Part shown: in pieces, positions 25,921 through 34,791 of the stretch
Numbering within the stretch: position 1 is the stretch's first letter
Layout: each line of letters starts with the position of its first letter
Assembly: GCA_965250025.1 (NCBI GenBank)
Contig: OZ252283.1
Location: 558,001-622,000 of the forward strand
DNA from: CBDDLD01 sp965250025
GTDB taxonomy: Bacteria > Bacteroidota > Bacteroidia > Flavobacteriales > Flavobacteriaceae
Direction of reading: 5' to 3'
DNA: 64,000 nucleotides
Program-made: the position numbers and the translations under genes
The notes under the pieces: generated by a model
Told to the model about the DNA's origin: nothing
What the model saw: only the letters and a program-made list of their open reading frames with translations
Databases searched by the model: none

Positions 25921-26682
25921 ATGATAACAGCCATTTTGGTAGACGACGATAAAAACCTTAGAGAAGGTACAAAGAAAATGCTGGAGCGCTTTGCACCAAA
26001 TATAGATATTATTGGTGAAGCCGATAGTGTCGCAACAGGCATAGAGATAATAGATAGACTGAAACCGGAAGTTGTGTTTTTAGACATACAATTGAATGAT
26101 GGAACAGGTTTTGATATTTTGGAGCAGTTAACCAAAAAAAATGGAGCTATAAAGTCTAATATAGTTTTTATAACAGCTTATGAACAATATGCCATTAAAG
26201 CTTTTAGATTTAGTGCGCTGGATTTCTTATTAAAACCGGTCGATCCTGAGGAATTACAAAAGGTGATCGAAAAAATAGAAGCTGTTCTGGAGAAAACTAA
26301 TGATTACGCACACATTGACTTGCTATTAGAGAATATTAGAAAGAAGGTCGATAACTTTAAACGAATAGCTTTGTCCACATCTGACGGAATACACTTATTT
26401 AATATCAGCGATATTATCCGATGCGAAAGTGAAGATAATTATACCCGGTTTTACATCAAAAACAGTAAAACGGTATTAATATCGAAAACTTTAAAAGAGT
26501 ATGAAGAATTACTCACTGAGCATGGGTTTGAACGCATACACCAATCGCATCTTATTAATTTAAAGTATATGAAGTCATATATAAAAAGTGATGGTGGTTA
26601 TGTGATCATGGAAGACAATAGCCATTTACCAATCTCTCAACGAAAAAAAGAGCGCTTACAAGAAATACTAAAAACGATATAG
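25921..26682 (+). CDS. LytTR-family response regulator
   Basis: 253 residues. Receiver domain with acidic pocket VDDD (8-10), phospho-acceptor D55 in VVFLDIQLNDGTGFD, and conserved Thr/Lys in FITAYEQYAIKAF and LLKPVD. The C-terminal LytTR DNA-binding domain, about residues 145-253, has DIIRCESEDNYTRFYI, then FERIHQSHLINLKYMKSYIK. LytTR proteins bind direct repeats spaced 21-22 bp; a 21-bp repeat lies before the kinase gene, and its first box recurs before the LRR gene just downstream, so I infer control of both. Same operon as the kinase. Confidence 0.95.
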   Translation: MITAILVDDDKNLREGTKKMLERFAPNIDIIGEADSVATGIEIIDRLKPEVVFLDIQLNDGTGFDILEQLTKKNGAIKSNIVFITAYEQYAIKAFRFSALDFLLKPVDPEELQKVIEKIEAVLEKTNDYAHIDLLLENIRKKVDNFKRIALSTSDGIHLFNISDIIRCESEDNYTRFYIKNSKTVLISKTLKEYEELLTEHGFERIHQSHLINLKYMKSYIKSDGGYVIMEDNSHLPISQRKKERLQEILKTI

Positions 26683-26699
26683 ATTTTTTGTTTGAAATC

Positions 26700-26767
26700 G
26701 AATTCTAAGTCAAAACCTTGATTTACTCATTGACCACTTAAAAAATAATAAGACCTCATTACTTTTA
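26700..26767 (+). promoter_or_regulatory. LytTR-type box and promoter of the LRR surface-protein gene
   Basis: GAATTCTAAGTCAAA from 26700 matches the first kinase-operon box at 14 of 15 bases. A weaker second copy, ATTTACTCATTGAC, begins 21 bp later at 26721. TACTTTTA follows at 26760-26767, exactly 60 bp after the start of the first box, as at 23836-23903. No terminator separates this site from the regulator gene upstream, so some read-through is possible as well. Confidence 0.6.
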
Positions 26768-26784
26768 TAATAAAGAAAATCGTC

Positions 26785-29496
26785 ATGAAAAAAATTCCAT
26801 TTATAATCCTCTTAATTACAGGAGCATTATTTGCCCAACCCAATATAGTTCAACCACCAAATCTTCTGCTATGTAGTGACTCCAATACTGCAGTTTTTGA
26901 TTTAACAGTAACAGCTCCGGAGTTGTTAAACGGATTGAATCCATCATTGTACACCATAAGATATTTTGAATCGCAAACTGATGCTCAGAACAATACCGAT
27001 GAAATAGCGAACCCAACCAATTATAGCAATACAGAAACGCCGCAAACCATATATGCTCGTGTATGGGAAAATGCGGATGTTACTAATTTTGCAATTACTA
27101 ATTTTGATATTATTGTAGCCTTACCTCCAGATATCGTTCAACCACCTGATTTGATTGTTTACCAATATCCATTTACAGGGGTGGCTACATTCGATTTAAC
27201 AGAGGTAGAAAGCACACTTTTAAATGGAATTAATCCAGCGGAAGTATCCATTACATATTATGAGACTCTATTTGAAGCGGAAGCTATGGTTAATTCTGCT
27301 CCCACTATCTACACTAATATTGTTGCTAATTTACAAACAATGTATGTGTCTGTGAGGTTTAATGATAATAACTGTGTAGCGATTGAAAGTTTTGATATTA
27401 TTGTGAGCGAAGATGTTGTCAATATCCCTGATGCTAATTTTTTGGCACGACTAATTGCTAATGGCGTTGATACAAATAGCAGTGGAAATATTCAATCTTT
27501 TGAAGCCACAGCAGTTACTGCACTGACGGTCAATAATGCCAATATTGCCGATTTAACAGGAATTGAAGCATTTCTCAATATAGAGAGTTTGAATTGCCAG
27601 TCTAACCAATTGACCACATTAGACATATCACAGAATCTTAATATTGAAGTTTTGAGTTGTGAAGACAATCAAATCACAGGTTTGGATGTATCTCAAAATG
27701 TGGCACTAAGAATTTTAAATTGTGCTAATAATCAACTATCTACATTAGATGTATCACAAAATACAGATCTAACAGCATTACGATGTAATGAAAATCAACT
27801 GACAGATTTAGATGTTTCAAGCAATACACTTATGACATTGCTTCGATGTCAGGATAACCTCTTAACGGATTTAGATCTATCTCAAAATGTAAATATTGGT
27901 GGGTTAAATTGTTCAGATAATCAATTGACGAGTTTAGACTTAAATAATAATATAGCATTACAAGATTTTTCCTGTACCAATAATCAATTAACAGAGCTAT
28001 TCTTAAAAAACGGTTCCATAGAATCGATAGTAGATTTTTCTAATAATTCTAATCTGGCATTCATATGTGCAGATGAGGGACAGATAACCACACTACAGGC
28101 ACTAGCTGATGTTTCTACAGTAGTGAGCTCATTCTGTACTTTTACTCCCGGTGGTGATTTTAATACCATAACAGGAAAGATCATCTACGATTTAAATAGT
28201 AATGGGTGCGATATAAACGATATGCCTCAGCCACATATAAGAATTGATATAAATGATGGTGCCGATACAGGCGCAACATTTACGAGTCCTAACGGTGATT
28301 ATCGTTTTTTTACTGAAGCAGGAGATTTTGATGTAACACCAAATGTAGAAAATCCTTCCTGGTTCGATATTTCACCAAATACGATTAGCATTCCTTTTGC
28401 AAATGATGACAATAATATAGCGACTCAAGATTTTTGTATCACGGCAAACGGTGTGCGTAATGACGTTGAAGTTGTCATAGCACCAATAGAGTTTGCACGT
28501 CCGGGATTTGATGCAGTGTATCAGGTTGTGTATAAAAATAAAGGGAATCAAACCCTGTCAGGAAGTGTAGAGTTTTCATATGACGAAACCGTTTTAGACT
28601 TTGTATCTGCAACGGCATTACCCGATACACAATCTAATGGAAGTTTAATCTGGAGTTATAACGATTTATTACCTTTTGAGAATAGAAGTATATATGTGAC
28701 TTTAAATGTCAATAGCTCAACAGATACTCCTGCAATAAATATTGGTGATCAGCTTAATTTTAACGCCATAATAAACCCTGTTGCAGGTGATGAAACAGAG
28801 GAAGACAACAGTTTTGAATACAGTCAGACGGTTGTTGCTTCATATAGCCCTAACAGTATTACCTGTATTCAAGGCGGTATATTACCAACCACAGATATAG
28901 GTACATTTTTACATTACATCATTAATTTTGAAAACACAGGTGCTGAAATAGCAGAAAATATTGTCATTGTTATAGAGGTAGACACCGCAAATTTTGATCT
29001 TAATACCTTAAGAATTCTAAATGCCTCACATGATGTTGAAGTCAGAATAGAAAACAATATTGTGAAATTTATTTTTGAAGGCGTAAACCTTAATGCCAGT
29101 GGTGGGCATGGAAATATTCTATTAAGAGTTAGAACGTCAGGAAATGTGCAATCGGGTGAAGTGGTTTCAAAACAAGCAGATATACATTTTGATTATAGTT
29201 TCCCAATAGCAACTGATGATGCCGGTACAGTATTTCAAAGTTTATCAGTGGATGAATACGATAAAGATATCAACGTAACCATATACCCTAATCCAGTAAC
29301 GGATAAGATCAATATAGGATCAAAACATTTGATGGGATCTATAGAAGTTTATGATGCTCAGGGACGAATAATTCAAACCATAATAAACAAAAGTATAGAG
29401 CATAGTTTTGATATCTCTAGTTATAGAACAGGTATTTACTTTATTAAAGTAAAAACAGAAAAGGGATCAGCTGTTTTCAAAGTGCTCAAAGAATAG
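26785..29496 (+). CDS. Large secreted leucine-rich-repeat protein with type IX secretion sorting domain
   Basis: 903 residues. Signal peptide (MKKIPFIILLITGALFA), then two Ig-like repeats of about 100 residues each, then six to seven 21-residue LRRs at about 260-420 with the pattern LTxLDVSQNxxLxxLxCxxNQ. A carboxypeptidase-regulatory-like fold follows (GKIIYDLNSNGCDINDMPQP), then a DUF11-like adhesion domain (SYSPNSITCIQGG), and a C-terminal type A sorting domain at about 822-903 (NVTIYPNPVTDKINIG, then TGIYFIKVKTEKG). It should be exported by the type IX system and anchored or released at the cell surface. Likely an adhesin or binding protein under control of the adjacent LytTR system. Confidence 0.9.
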   Translation: MKKIPFIILLITGALFAQPNIVQPPNLLLCSDSNTAVFDLTVTAPELLNGLNPSLYTIRYFESQTDAQNNTDEIANPTNYSNTETPQTIYARVWENADVTNFAITNFDIIVALPPDIVQPPDLIVYQYPFTGVATFDLTEVESTLLNGINPAEVSITYYETLFEAEAMVNSAPTIYTNIVANLQTMYVSVRFNDNNCVAIESFDIIVSEDVVNIPDANFLARLIANGVDTNSSGNIQSFEATAVTALTVNNANIADLTGIEAFLNIESLNCQSNQLTTLDISQNLNIEVLSCEDNQITGLDVSQNVALRILNCANNQLSTLDVSQNTDLTALRCNENQLTDLDVSSNTLMTLLRCQDNLLTDLDLSQNVNIGGLNCSDNQLTSLDLNNNIALQDFSCTNNQLTELFLKNGSIESIVDFSNNSNLAFICADEGQITTLQALADVSTVVSSFCTFTPGGDFNTITGKIIYDLNSNGCDINDMPQPHIRIDINDGADTGATFTSPNGDYRFFTEAGDFDVTPNVENPSWFDISPNTISIPFANDDNNIATQDFCITANGVRNDVEVVIAPIEFARPGFDAVYQVVYKNKGNQTLSGSVEFSYDETVLDFVSATALPDTQSNGSLIWSYNDLLPFENRSIYVTLNVNSSTDTPAINIGDQLNFNAIINPVAGDETEEDNSFEYSQTVVASYSPNSITCIQGGILPTTDIGTFLHYIINFENTGAEIAENIVIVIEVDTANFDLNTLRILNASHDVEVRIENNIVKFIFEGVNLNASGGHGNILLRVRTSGNVQSGEVVSKQADIHFDYSFPIATDDAGTVFQSLSVDEYDKDINVTIYPNPVTDKINIGSKHLMGSIEVYDAQGRIIQTIINKSIEHSFDISSYRTGIYFIKVKTEKGSAVFKVLKE

Positions 29497-29523
29497 TAGT
29501 ATAATTAAGTTAGTGCATACAAG

Positions 29524-29553
29524 AGCCCTATCTGGATTTTAGATAGGGCTTTT
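29524..29553 (+). terminator. Intrinsic terminator after the LRR gene
   Basis: AGCCCTATCT (29524-29533) pairs perfectly with AGATAGGGCT (29541-29550) across a 7-nt loop, followed by TTTA. It closes the kinase-regulator-LRR insert. Confidence 0.88.
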
Positions 29554-29687
29554 ATGATATTAATGATTTAAAGGTATCTTTTTTATCTATGATATTATTG
29601 TTAAAAGCGTTATAAATCTTCTTCCGAAATCGTTTGATATTTTGTAAATTTACAATCCTTAAAAATTCACAAAATCAAATAGAATAT

Positions 29688-30974
29688 ATGTCAGATAAAG
29701 CTACATTAGAAATTAATGGTGAGAAATACGAATTCCCGGTAATTCATGGGACAGAGAAAGAAGTTGCAATAGACGTCAAAGCGCTTAGAGGTGCTACAAA
29801 TGGTGTTATTACTATAGACCCGGGATATAAGAATACGGGAAGTTGTGAAAGTGCAATTACGTTTTTAGATGGTGAGAAAGGGATTTTAAGATATAGAGGA
29901 TATTCGATAGAAGAGTTGGCAGAAAAAGCCGATTTCCTTGAAGTAGCTTATTTGTTAATATTTGGAGAGCTGCCTAATGAAGAGCAACTTGAAAAATTCC
30001 AGAATGATATCAAATCACATTCTGTAGTGGATGACGATGTTAAAAAGATATTAGATGCTTTTCCAAAATCTGCACATCCTATGGGTGTTTTGTCATCATT
30101 AACAAGTGCATTAACAGCATTTAACCCGTCATCAGTTAATATAGATTCTGAAGAAGCCATGTACAATGCTATAGTACGTATAATGGGTAAATTTCCGGTA
30201 TTAGTAGCATGGGCTATGCGTAAGAAGCAGGGCTTACCATTAGATTATGGTGATAATTCATTAGGTTATGTTGAGAATGTTCTTAAAATGATGTTCAAGA
30301 AGCCAAATGAAGAATACACGCAAAACCCTGTAGTTGTTGATGCTTTAGATAAATTGTTGATTCTTCATGCCGATCATGAACAAAATTGCTCAACCTCGAC
30401 AGTAAGAATTACAGGATCTTCACATGCAGGATTATTTGTGTCATTATCAGCAGGTATTTCTGCCTTATGGGGACCGTTACACGGTGGCGCTAATCAAGCC
30501 GTTTTAGAAATGTTGGAGGCCATTAGAGAAGATGGTGGCGATACTAAAAAATACATGGCTAAAGCTAAAGATAAAAACGATCCTTTCAGGCTTATGGGAT
30601 TTGGACATAGAGTTTATAAGAATTTTGATCCTAGAGCACGTATCATTAAGAAAGCTGCCGATCAGGTTTTGGGAGACTTAGGTATTGAAGATCCAATACT
30701 TGACATTGCTAAAGGTCTAGAAAAAGAAGCTTTAGAAGATCAGTATTTTGTAGATAGAAAGCTTTACCCTAATGTAGACTTCTATTCAGGAATCATTTAC
30801 AGAGCTATGGGTATTCCGGTAGAAATGTTTACAGTGATGTTTGCACTAGGACGTTTGCCAGGATGGATTGCTCAATGGAGAGAAATGCGCTTGAAAAAAG
30901 AACCAATTGGTCGCCCAAGACAGTTATATGTTGGTGAAACATACAGGGAATTTAAAACAATTGATAATAGATAA
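29688..30974 (+). CDS. gltA: Citrate synthase
   Basis: 428 residues from the ATG at 29688 (MSDKATLEINGEKYEFPVIH). The frame is open 54 nt farther up, but that extension (MIFCKFTILKNSQNQ) matches no family sequence and overlaps the likely promoter region. Hexameric type II enzyme: catalytic His in GPLHGGANQAVLEM and GFGHRVYKNFDPRA, and the acidic residue in the NVDFYSGIIYRAMGI region. It joins acetyl-CoA and oxaloacetate at the entry of the citric acid cycle. Terminators lie on both sides. Confidence 0.97.
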   Translation: MSDKATLEINGEKYEFPVIHGTEKEVAIDVKALRGATNGVITIDPGYKNTGSCESAITFLDGEKGILRYRGYSIEELAEKADFLEVAYLLIFGELPNEEQLEKFQNDIKSHSVVDDDVKKILDAFPKSAHPMGVLSSLTSALTAFNPSSVNIDSEEAMYNAIVRIMGKFPVLVAWAMRKKQGLPLDYGDNSLGYVENVLKMMFKKPNEEYTQNPVVVDALDKLLILHADHEQNCSTSTVRITGSSHAGLFVSLSAGISALWGPLHGGANQAVLEMLEAIREDGGDTKKYMAKAKDKNDPFRLMGFGHRVYKNFDPRARIIKKAADQVLGDLGIEDPILDIAKGLEKEALEDQYFVDRKLYPNVDFYSGIIYRAMGIPVEMFTVMFALGRLPGWIAQWREMRLKKEPIGRPRQLYVGETYREFKTIDNR

Positions 30975-30990
30975 ATACCACAATACTATT

Positions 30991-31022
30991 AAAAAAGCTT
31001 CATAGATATATGAGGCTTTTTT
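30991..31022 (+). terminator. Intrinsic terminator after citrate synthase
   Basis: AAAAAAGCTTCAT (30991-31003) pairs with ATGAGGCTTTTTT (31010-31022) apart from one T-G wobble. The 3' arm covers 31010, the first base of an upstream in-frame ATG for the next gene, which is one reason to prefer the start at 31037. Confidence 0.85.
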
Positions 31023-31036
31023 ATGTGAACTATTTT

Positions 31037-31948
31037 ATGAAGCTTAATATCAAAAATGAAACTTCGAGATTAAGAGCAGTAGTTTTAGGAACTGCTGAAA
31101 GTAATGGACCAACACCATCTGTTGAAGATTGCTATGACCCTAAAAGTAAGCAACATGTATTAGCAGGAACTTATCCTATAGAAGAAGACATGACCAAAGA
31201 AATGCAGGCCGTAGCAGAAGTACTTAAAAAGTATGATGTTGAGGTATACAGACCTGAGGTTATTAAAGACTATAATCAGATATTTTCCAGAGATATTGCT
31301 TTTGTTATAGAAGATAAATTAATAAAGGCTAACATCCTTCCGGATAGAGATAGGGAGTATCGTGCCATTCAGCACGTTACCGATGCGGTAGGAGCAGACC
31401 ATGTTATTGAATTACCCGAAGAATGTCATGTTGAAGGTGGTGATGTTATGCCATGGAACGACTATATTTTTATAGGAACATATTCAGGAGAAGATTACCC
31501 AGATTATATTACAGCGCGGACCAATATGGATGCTGTAATAGCCATTCAGGAATTGTTTCCTCATAAAACTGTAAAATCCTTTGAGCTCAGAAAGTCCAAT
31601 ACCGACCCAAAAGAGAATGCGTTGCATTTAGATTGTTGTTTTCAACCTATAGGAAAGGACAAAGCGATTATACATAAAAACGGATTTTTAGTAGCGAGTG
31701 AATACGAATGGCTGGTTGATTTTTTTGGAGCAGAAAATATCTTCGAAATTACAAAAGAGGAAATGTATCATATGAACAGTAATATTTTTTCCATTTCTGA
31801 AAATGTTATTATTTCTGAGAAACATTTCACAAGGTTAAATCATTGGCTTAGAGAACATGGATTTACAGTAGAAGAAGTTCCTTATGCTGAGATTGCAAAG
31901 CAAGAAGGTCTGCTTAGGTGTTCTACCTTACCACTGATAAGAGACTAA
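31037..31948 (+). CDS. Dimethylarginine dimethylaminohydrolase-like / amidinotransferase-fold hydrolase
   Basis: 303 residues from the ATG at 31037; the earlier ATG at 31010 lies inside the terminator arm. Motifs of the guanidino-modifying superfamily: FSRDIAFVIEDKLIKAN (substrate Asp region), ECHVEGGDVMPWNDYIFIG (catalytic Glu/His area), ALHLDCCFQPI (His-Asp), and the nucleophilic Cys at about residue 295 in LLRCSTLPLIRD. Members hydrolyse methylated arginine, arginine or citrulline-like guanidines. The precise substrate is not clear. A second superfamily member is at 41962. The pairing carA-eno-gltA with this gene appears to be a housekeeping neighbourhood in this family. Confidence 0.8.
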   Translation: MKLNIKNETSRLRAVVLGTAESNGPTPSVEDCYDPKSKQHVLAGTYPIEEDMTKEMQAVAEVLKKYDVEVYRPEVIKDYNQIFSRDIAFVIEDKLIKANILPDRDREYRAIQHVTDAVGADHVIELPEECHVEGGDVMPWNDYIFIGTYSGEDYPDYITARTNMDAVIAIQELFPHKTVKSFELRKSNTDPKENALHLDCCFQPIGKDKAIIHKNGFLVASEYEWLVDFFGAENIFEITKEEMYHMNSNIFSISENVIISEKHFTRLNHWLREHGFTVEEVPYAEIAKQEGLLRCSTLPLIRD

Positions 31949-31961
31949 TAAATAATGGTAT

Positions 31962-32333
31962 TTATATGTGCTGATCGATGAGCACAGGATTGCCATCAGG
32001 ATCCATAAGTACAATACTACCGGGACCATTTGCTTCCGGATCAGTTTCAGATTCTAAGGATAAGCCTTTAGATTTTAGATGGTTTTGAATAGCTCTTACA
32101 TCATCGAATTTTTCTAAAGTTGAAGCATTTTCATCCCAACCCGGATTAAAGGTTAAGATATTTTTTTCAAACATGCCTTGAAATAGACCAATCAATGCAT
32201 TCCCATTTTTCATAATGAGATATTGCTGTTCAAAAGAACCGGCAAAAACAGAAAACCCTAAAGCTTCATAAAATGTTTTTGAGGTATTAAGATCTTTGAC
32301 ATTGAGACTTACAGAAAAAGCGCCTAATTGCAT
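31962..32333 (-). CDS. VOC-superfamily (glyoxalase-fold) protein
   Basis: 123 residues with two beta-alpha-beta-beta-beta modules: FSVSLNVKDLNTSKTFYEAL at the start and SIVLMDPDGNPVLIDQHI at the end. The glyoxalase/bleomycin-resistance fold is clear, but the metal ligands and substrate are not assignable. Last gene of the rsfS-ftsH-LUD-cdsA-psd-ACBP run, 15 nt after the ACBP gene. One of three VOC proteins in the window (others at 47110 and 58374), with low similarity to each other by eye. Confidence 0.8.
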   Translation of the reverse strand: MQLGAFSVSLNVKDLNTSKTFYEALGFSVFAGSFEQQYLIMKNGNALIGLFQGMFEKNILTFNPGWDENASTLEKFDDVRAIQNHLKSKGLSLESETDPEANGPGSIVLMDPDGNPVLIDQHI

Positions 32334-32348
32334 AATATATAAGATTGA

Positions 32349-32615
32349 TTATTTACGATATAAGAAATAATTTTTAACGAGATCAATGTATATTTGCTTG
32401 GCTTCATCCTGAGACACATCTTTTACCTGAAAAAGAGCATTGGTTTTAAATGCGTTTATGATTGGCTTTCTACTGCTAGGTCTGCCATAATCGTTAGTCG
32501 CCTTTTTATAATAGGCATAAAGACGCAATAAAAAATCAGCAGGAAAAGGTTCTGTATGATCGTTAATCCTATCTACAGCAGATTTAAATTCTATATCCAG
32601 TTCTTCAGAGGTCAT
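32349..32615 (-). CDS. Acyl-CoA-binding protein
   Basis: 88 residues, the ACBP length. Four-helix layout with ELDIEFKSAVDRINDHTEPF, the ligand-contact segment LLRLYAYYKKATNDYG and KTNALFQVKDVSQDEAKQIY. It should carry long-chain acyl-CoA in the cytosol. Its start overlaps the psd stop by 4 nt (ATGA), so translation is coupled to phospholipid synthesis genes, a context that fits the role. ACBPs are uncommon in bacteria generally but recur in Bacteroidota. Confidence 0.88.
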   Translation of the reverse strand: MTSEELDIEFKSAVDRINDHTEPFPADFLLRLYAYYKKATNDYGRPSSRKPIINAFKTNALFQVKDVSQDEAKQIYIDLVKNYFLYRK

Positions 32616-33265
32616 GGCATTTCTGCAATTACACTTTCTCCGCCTCGTACTTTTTGGTTGAGTTGTACTTTTATCTCGGCATCTAAAGGTAAAAATAAAT
32701 CTACTCTTGAACCAAACTTTATGAACCCGGAATCAGCACCTTGCTTAGCTTTAGCATTAACTGTGGCATAATTGACAATACGCTTGGCTAATGCACCGGC
32801 AATTTGACGGTAAAGCACTTTTCCAAAGCTATTGTTTTCAACAACTACTGTAGTACGCTCATTTTCTTCACTAGCTTTTGGATGCCAGGCTACTAAATAT
32901 TTACCAGGGTGATATTTGCTATAGGTGATAGCGCCACCTATAGGGTATCTTGTGACATGTACATTTAGTGGAGACATAAAGACGGATACTTGTATGCGTT
33001 TGTCCTTGAAAACTTCGTTCTCGGCAACTTCTTCTATAACCACAACCTTCCCATCTACAGGCGATAAAGCATGTTTGTCGTTGGGGTGAGTATATCGTTT
33101 AGGGTTTCTGAAAAATTGAAGAATTAGAATGAAAAAAATCAATAGGACGATCATAAGTCCGGTTCTCAACCATTCTAAAGTAATAAACTTATCAATAACT
33201 AAAAAAGTAATAGCCACTATGACCAGTGAGATAAATATAATTTTTTGGCCTTCTTTATGAAACAT
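32612..33265 (-). CDS. psd: Phosphatidylserine decarboxylase, short form
   Basis: 217 residues, the short membrane-anchored type. Two hydrophobic helices at residues 8-24 and 34-52, then SPVDGKV (Asp71), FMSPLNVHVTRYPIGG (His103), and the self-cleavage site FIKFGSRVDLFLP, where Ser186 becomes the pyruvoyl group. It converts phosphatidylserine to phosphatidylethanolamine, the main lipid in these bacteria. The gene overlaps cdsA by 11 nt and the ACBP gene by 4 nt. Confidence 0.95.
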   Translation of the reverse strand: MFHKEGQKIIFISLVIVAITFLVIDKFITLEWLRTGLMIVLLIFFILILQFFRNPKRYTHPNDKHALSPVDGKVVVIEEVAENEVFKDKRIQVSVFMSPLNVHVTRYPIGGAITYSKYHPGKYLVAWHPKASEENERTTVVVENNSFGKVLYRQIAGALAKRIVNYATVNAKAKQGADSGFIKFGSRVDLFLPLDAEIKVQLNQKVRGGESVIAEMP

Positions 33266-34076
33266 AACTTAATATTCTTAAAAATAAATAAATAAATGGT
33301 GCTGCAAAGATAATACTATCCAACCGGTCTAGCAGTCCCCCATGACCTGGCATGATGACACCACTGTCTTTTACATTAGCCTGTCTTTTAAATTTAGATT
33401 CTATAAGATCCCCAAGCGTACCAAATACACTTACAATTATGGCCAGTATCAACCAATTGGTAAAGCTTAAAGTTTCTGTATATTCTGCAATGAAATAACT
33501 TGAAACACAAGCAAAGAATAAGCCGCCTAAAAAACCTTCAACGGTTTTTTTTGGAGATATTCGGGGGAAAAGTTTTTGCTTTCCGAAATTTTTGCCCACC
33601 AAATAAGCAAAGCTATCGTTAACCCATACCAGTATAAAACCGCCTAACAATAAGAAGGGCGTATAAGCATTGTTATAATTAGTAATAAGCAACATAAATA
33701 TAAATCCACTAGAGATATAAAAAGTGGTAGTAATGTATCGTTTGGTGACAAATAAGGGTATCTTTTTCTCTGAGAAAAGATCTTTAATCAAAAAGAGATT
33801 TACAAAAATGGTAATGACCAGTAAAATTTGTATGGCTTCATCAGTACCTAAGTCAGCATGATATACCAAACACCAATACCAAAAACCAAAATAAAGTAAA
33901 ACAAATATGAGATAAGGTATAAGGCCTTTAAGTCCAATGAGCTTATTGAACTCCATCAAACTGATAATGCCAAATACAAATAATAGTAAAAGTAAGGCGT
34001 TTTGCCAATAAAAGGAAATAATAAGCAACGATACGTAAAGAATACCGGAAAGGGCTCTTGTTGCAAGTTCTTTCAT
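33255..34076 (-). CDS. cdsA: Phosphatidate cytidylyltransferase (CDP-diglyceride synthase)
   Basis: 273 residues with about eight membrane helices. The family signature lies in the last third: WVNDSFAYLVGKNFGKQKLF, then PRISPKKTVEGFLGG, SKFKRQANVKDSG and PGHGGLLDRLDSIIFAAP. It makes CDP-diacylglycerol from CTP and phosphatidic acid, the precursor used upstream of psd. Ends 11 nt inside psd; its start abuts the LUD gene stop with no gap. Confidence 0.96.
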   Translation of the reverse strand: MKELATRALSGILYVSLLIISFYWQNALLLLLFVFGIISLMEFNKLIGLKGLIPYLIFVLLYFGFWYWCLVYHADLGTDEAIQILLVITIFVNLFLIKDLFSEKKIPLFVTKRYITTTFYISSGFIFMLLITNYNNAYTPFLLLGGFILVWVNDSFAYLVGKNFGKQKLFPRISPKKTVEGFLGGLFFACVSSYFIAEYTETLSFTNWLILAIIVSVFGTLGDLIESKFKRQANVKDSGVIMPGHGGLLDRLDSIIFAAPFIYLFLRILSYVS

Positions 34077-34685
34077 TTATAAATCTTCTAGTAGAAGCAG
34101 GTACAGATTTTTCGAGCTACTGCCGTAGGAGAGAAAATCACTGTCATCTGACGCATTAAAGTGTTTAATGGTAGTAATATTAGTTGGGATCTTGTCTTTA
34201 TTCTTTTCTTTAATGCCTTTTAAGCCTTCACCAATATTTTCAACAAATTGACTGGTAGTCGCATACACGATGAAATTAGAAGGCAATTCTTTTAACTTTT
34301 TTTCTGCAATTTGATTGGATGAGATCAATAAAGAGCCATCATCGGAAATCAAATACTCACAAGTCGTTAAAAAGTAAGTGCTATCAGATACTTTTTTTGT
34401 TGTCTTAAGCTCAAAAGATTTAAAGAGATCTTCTAGACGATTATCGTATAGGAGCACACGCTTTTCAGCCCATTTATTTTCATCTAAAATATCATTGAGG
34501 TTTTGGTGAATCTCATCCATGTTTTCACAATACAGAAATTTACCACCATTAGCTTTAAAATTAATAGTGAAGCGCTCATCAGCAGGCAGCTTAATATCTG
34601 GCATATATTTACCACGATCTGCACTAGGAATTTGTTCTTGGGACTTGTTAGATTTTAGTCCAAAGAGTTTTTTAAATAAGCTCAT
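34077..34685 (-). CDS. LUD-domain protein (LutC-like)
   Basis: 202 residues. The N-terminal KLFGLKSNKSQEQI is basic; the rest has LUD features: FLYCENMDEIHQNLNDIL, TTCEYLISDDGSLLISS, and LPSNFIVYATTSQFVENIGE. LutB/LutC-type LUD proteins take part in lactate oxidation, but this one stands alone without LutA or LutB partners. It sits between ftsH and cdsA in an otherwise membrane-related operon. Function unproven. A -7 like box TATATTTG is present upstream on this strand (34733-34726). Confidence 0.75.
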   Translation of the reverse strand: MSLFKKLFGLKSNKSQEQIPSADRGKYMPDIKLPADERFTINFKANGGKFLYCENMDEIHQNLNDILDENKWAEKRVLLYDNRLEDLFKSFELKTTKKVSDSTYFLTTCEYLISDDGSLLISSNQIAEKKLKELPSNFIVYATTSQFVENIGEGLKGIKEKNKDKIPTNITTIKHFNASDDSDFLSYGSSSKNLYLLLLEDL

Positions 34686-34725
34686 TCAGTTATTGCTATT
34701 AATCTTGCTCTTTTAACAATGCTAC

Positions 34726-34733
34726 CAAATATA
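34726..34733 (-). promoter_or_regulatory. Candidate internal promoter element before the LUD-cdsA-psd genes
   Basis: On the minus strand this reads TATATTTG, a full TAnnTTTG match, in the 106-bp gap between ftsH and the LUD gene. No TTTG lies at the 19-bp position upstream, so it may be weak or chance in AT-rich DNA. Confidence 0.35.
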
Positions 34734-34791
34734 AAAAAAACTTCGCCTTTGTCTAGGTTAAATCTACTTTTTTCGATAACCATCTTATACG

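Noticed and set aside
29634..29687. 18-codon upstream extension of citrate synthase
   Set aside because: Extension has no family similarity and lies over the likely promoter; the ATG at 29688 gives the standard start.
31010..31036. Nine-codon upstream extension of the DDAH-like gene
   Set aside because: The upstream ATG lies in the 3' arm of the terminator hairpin.
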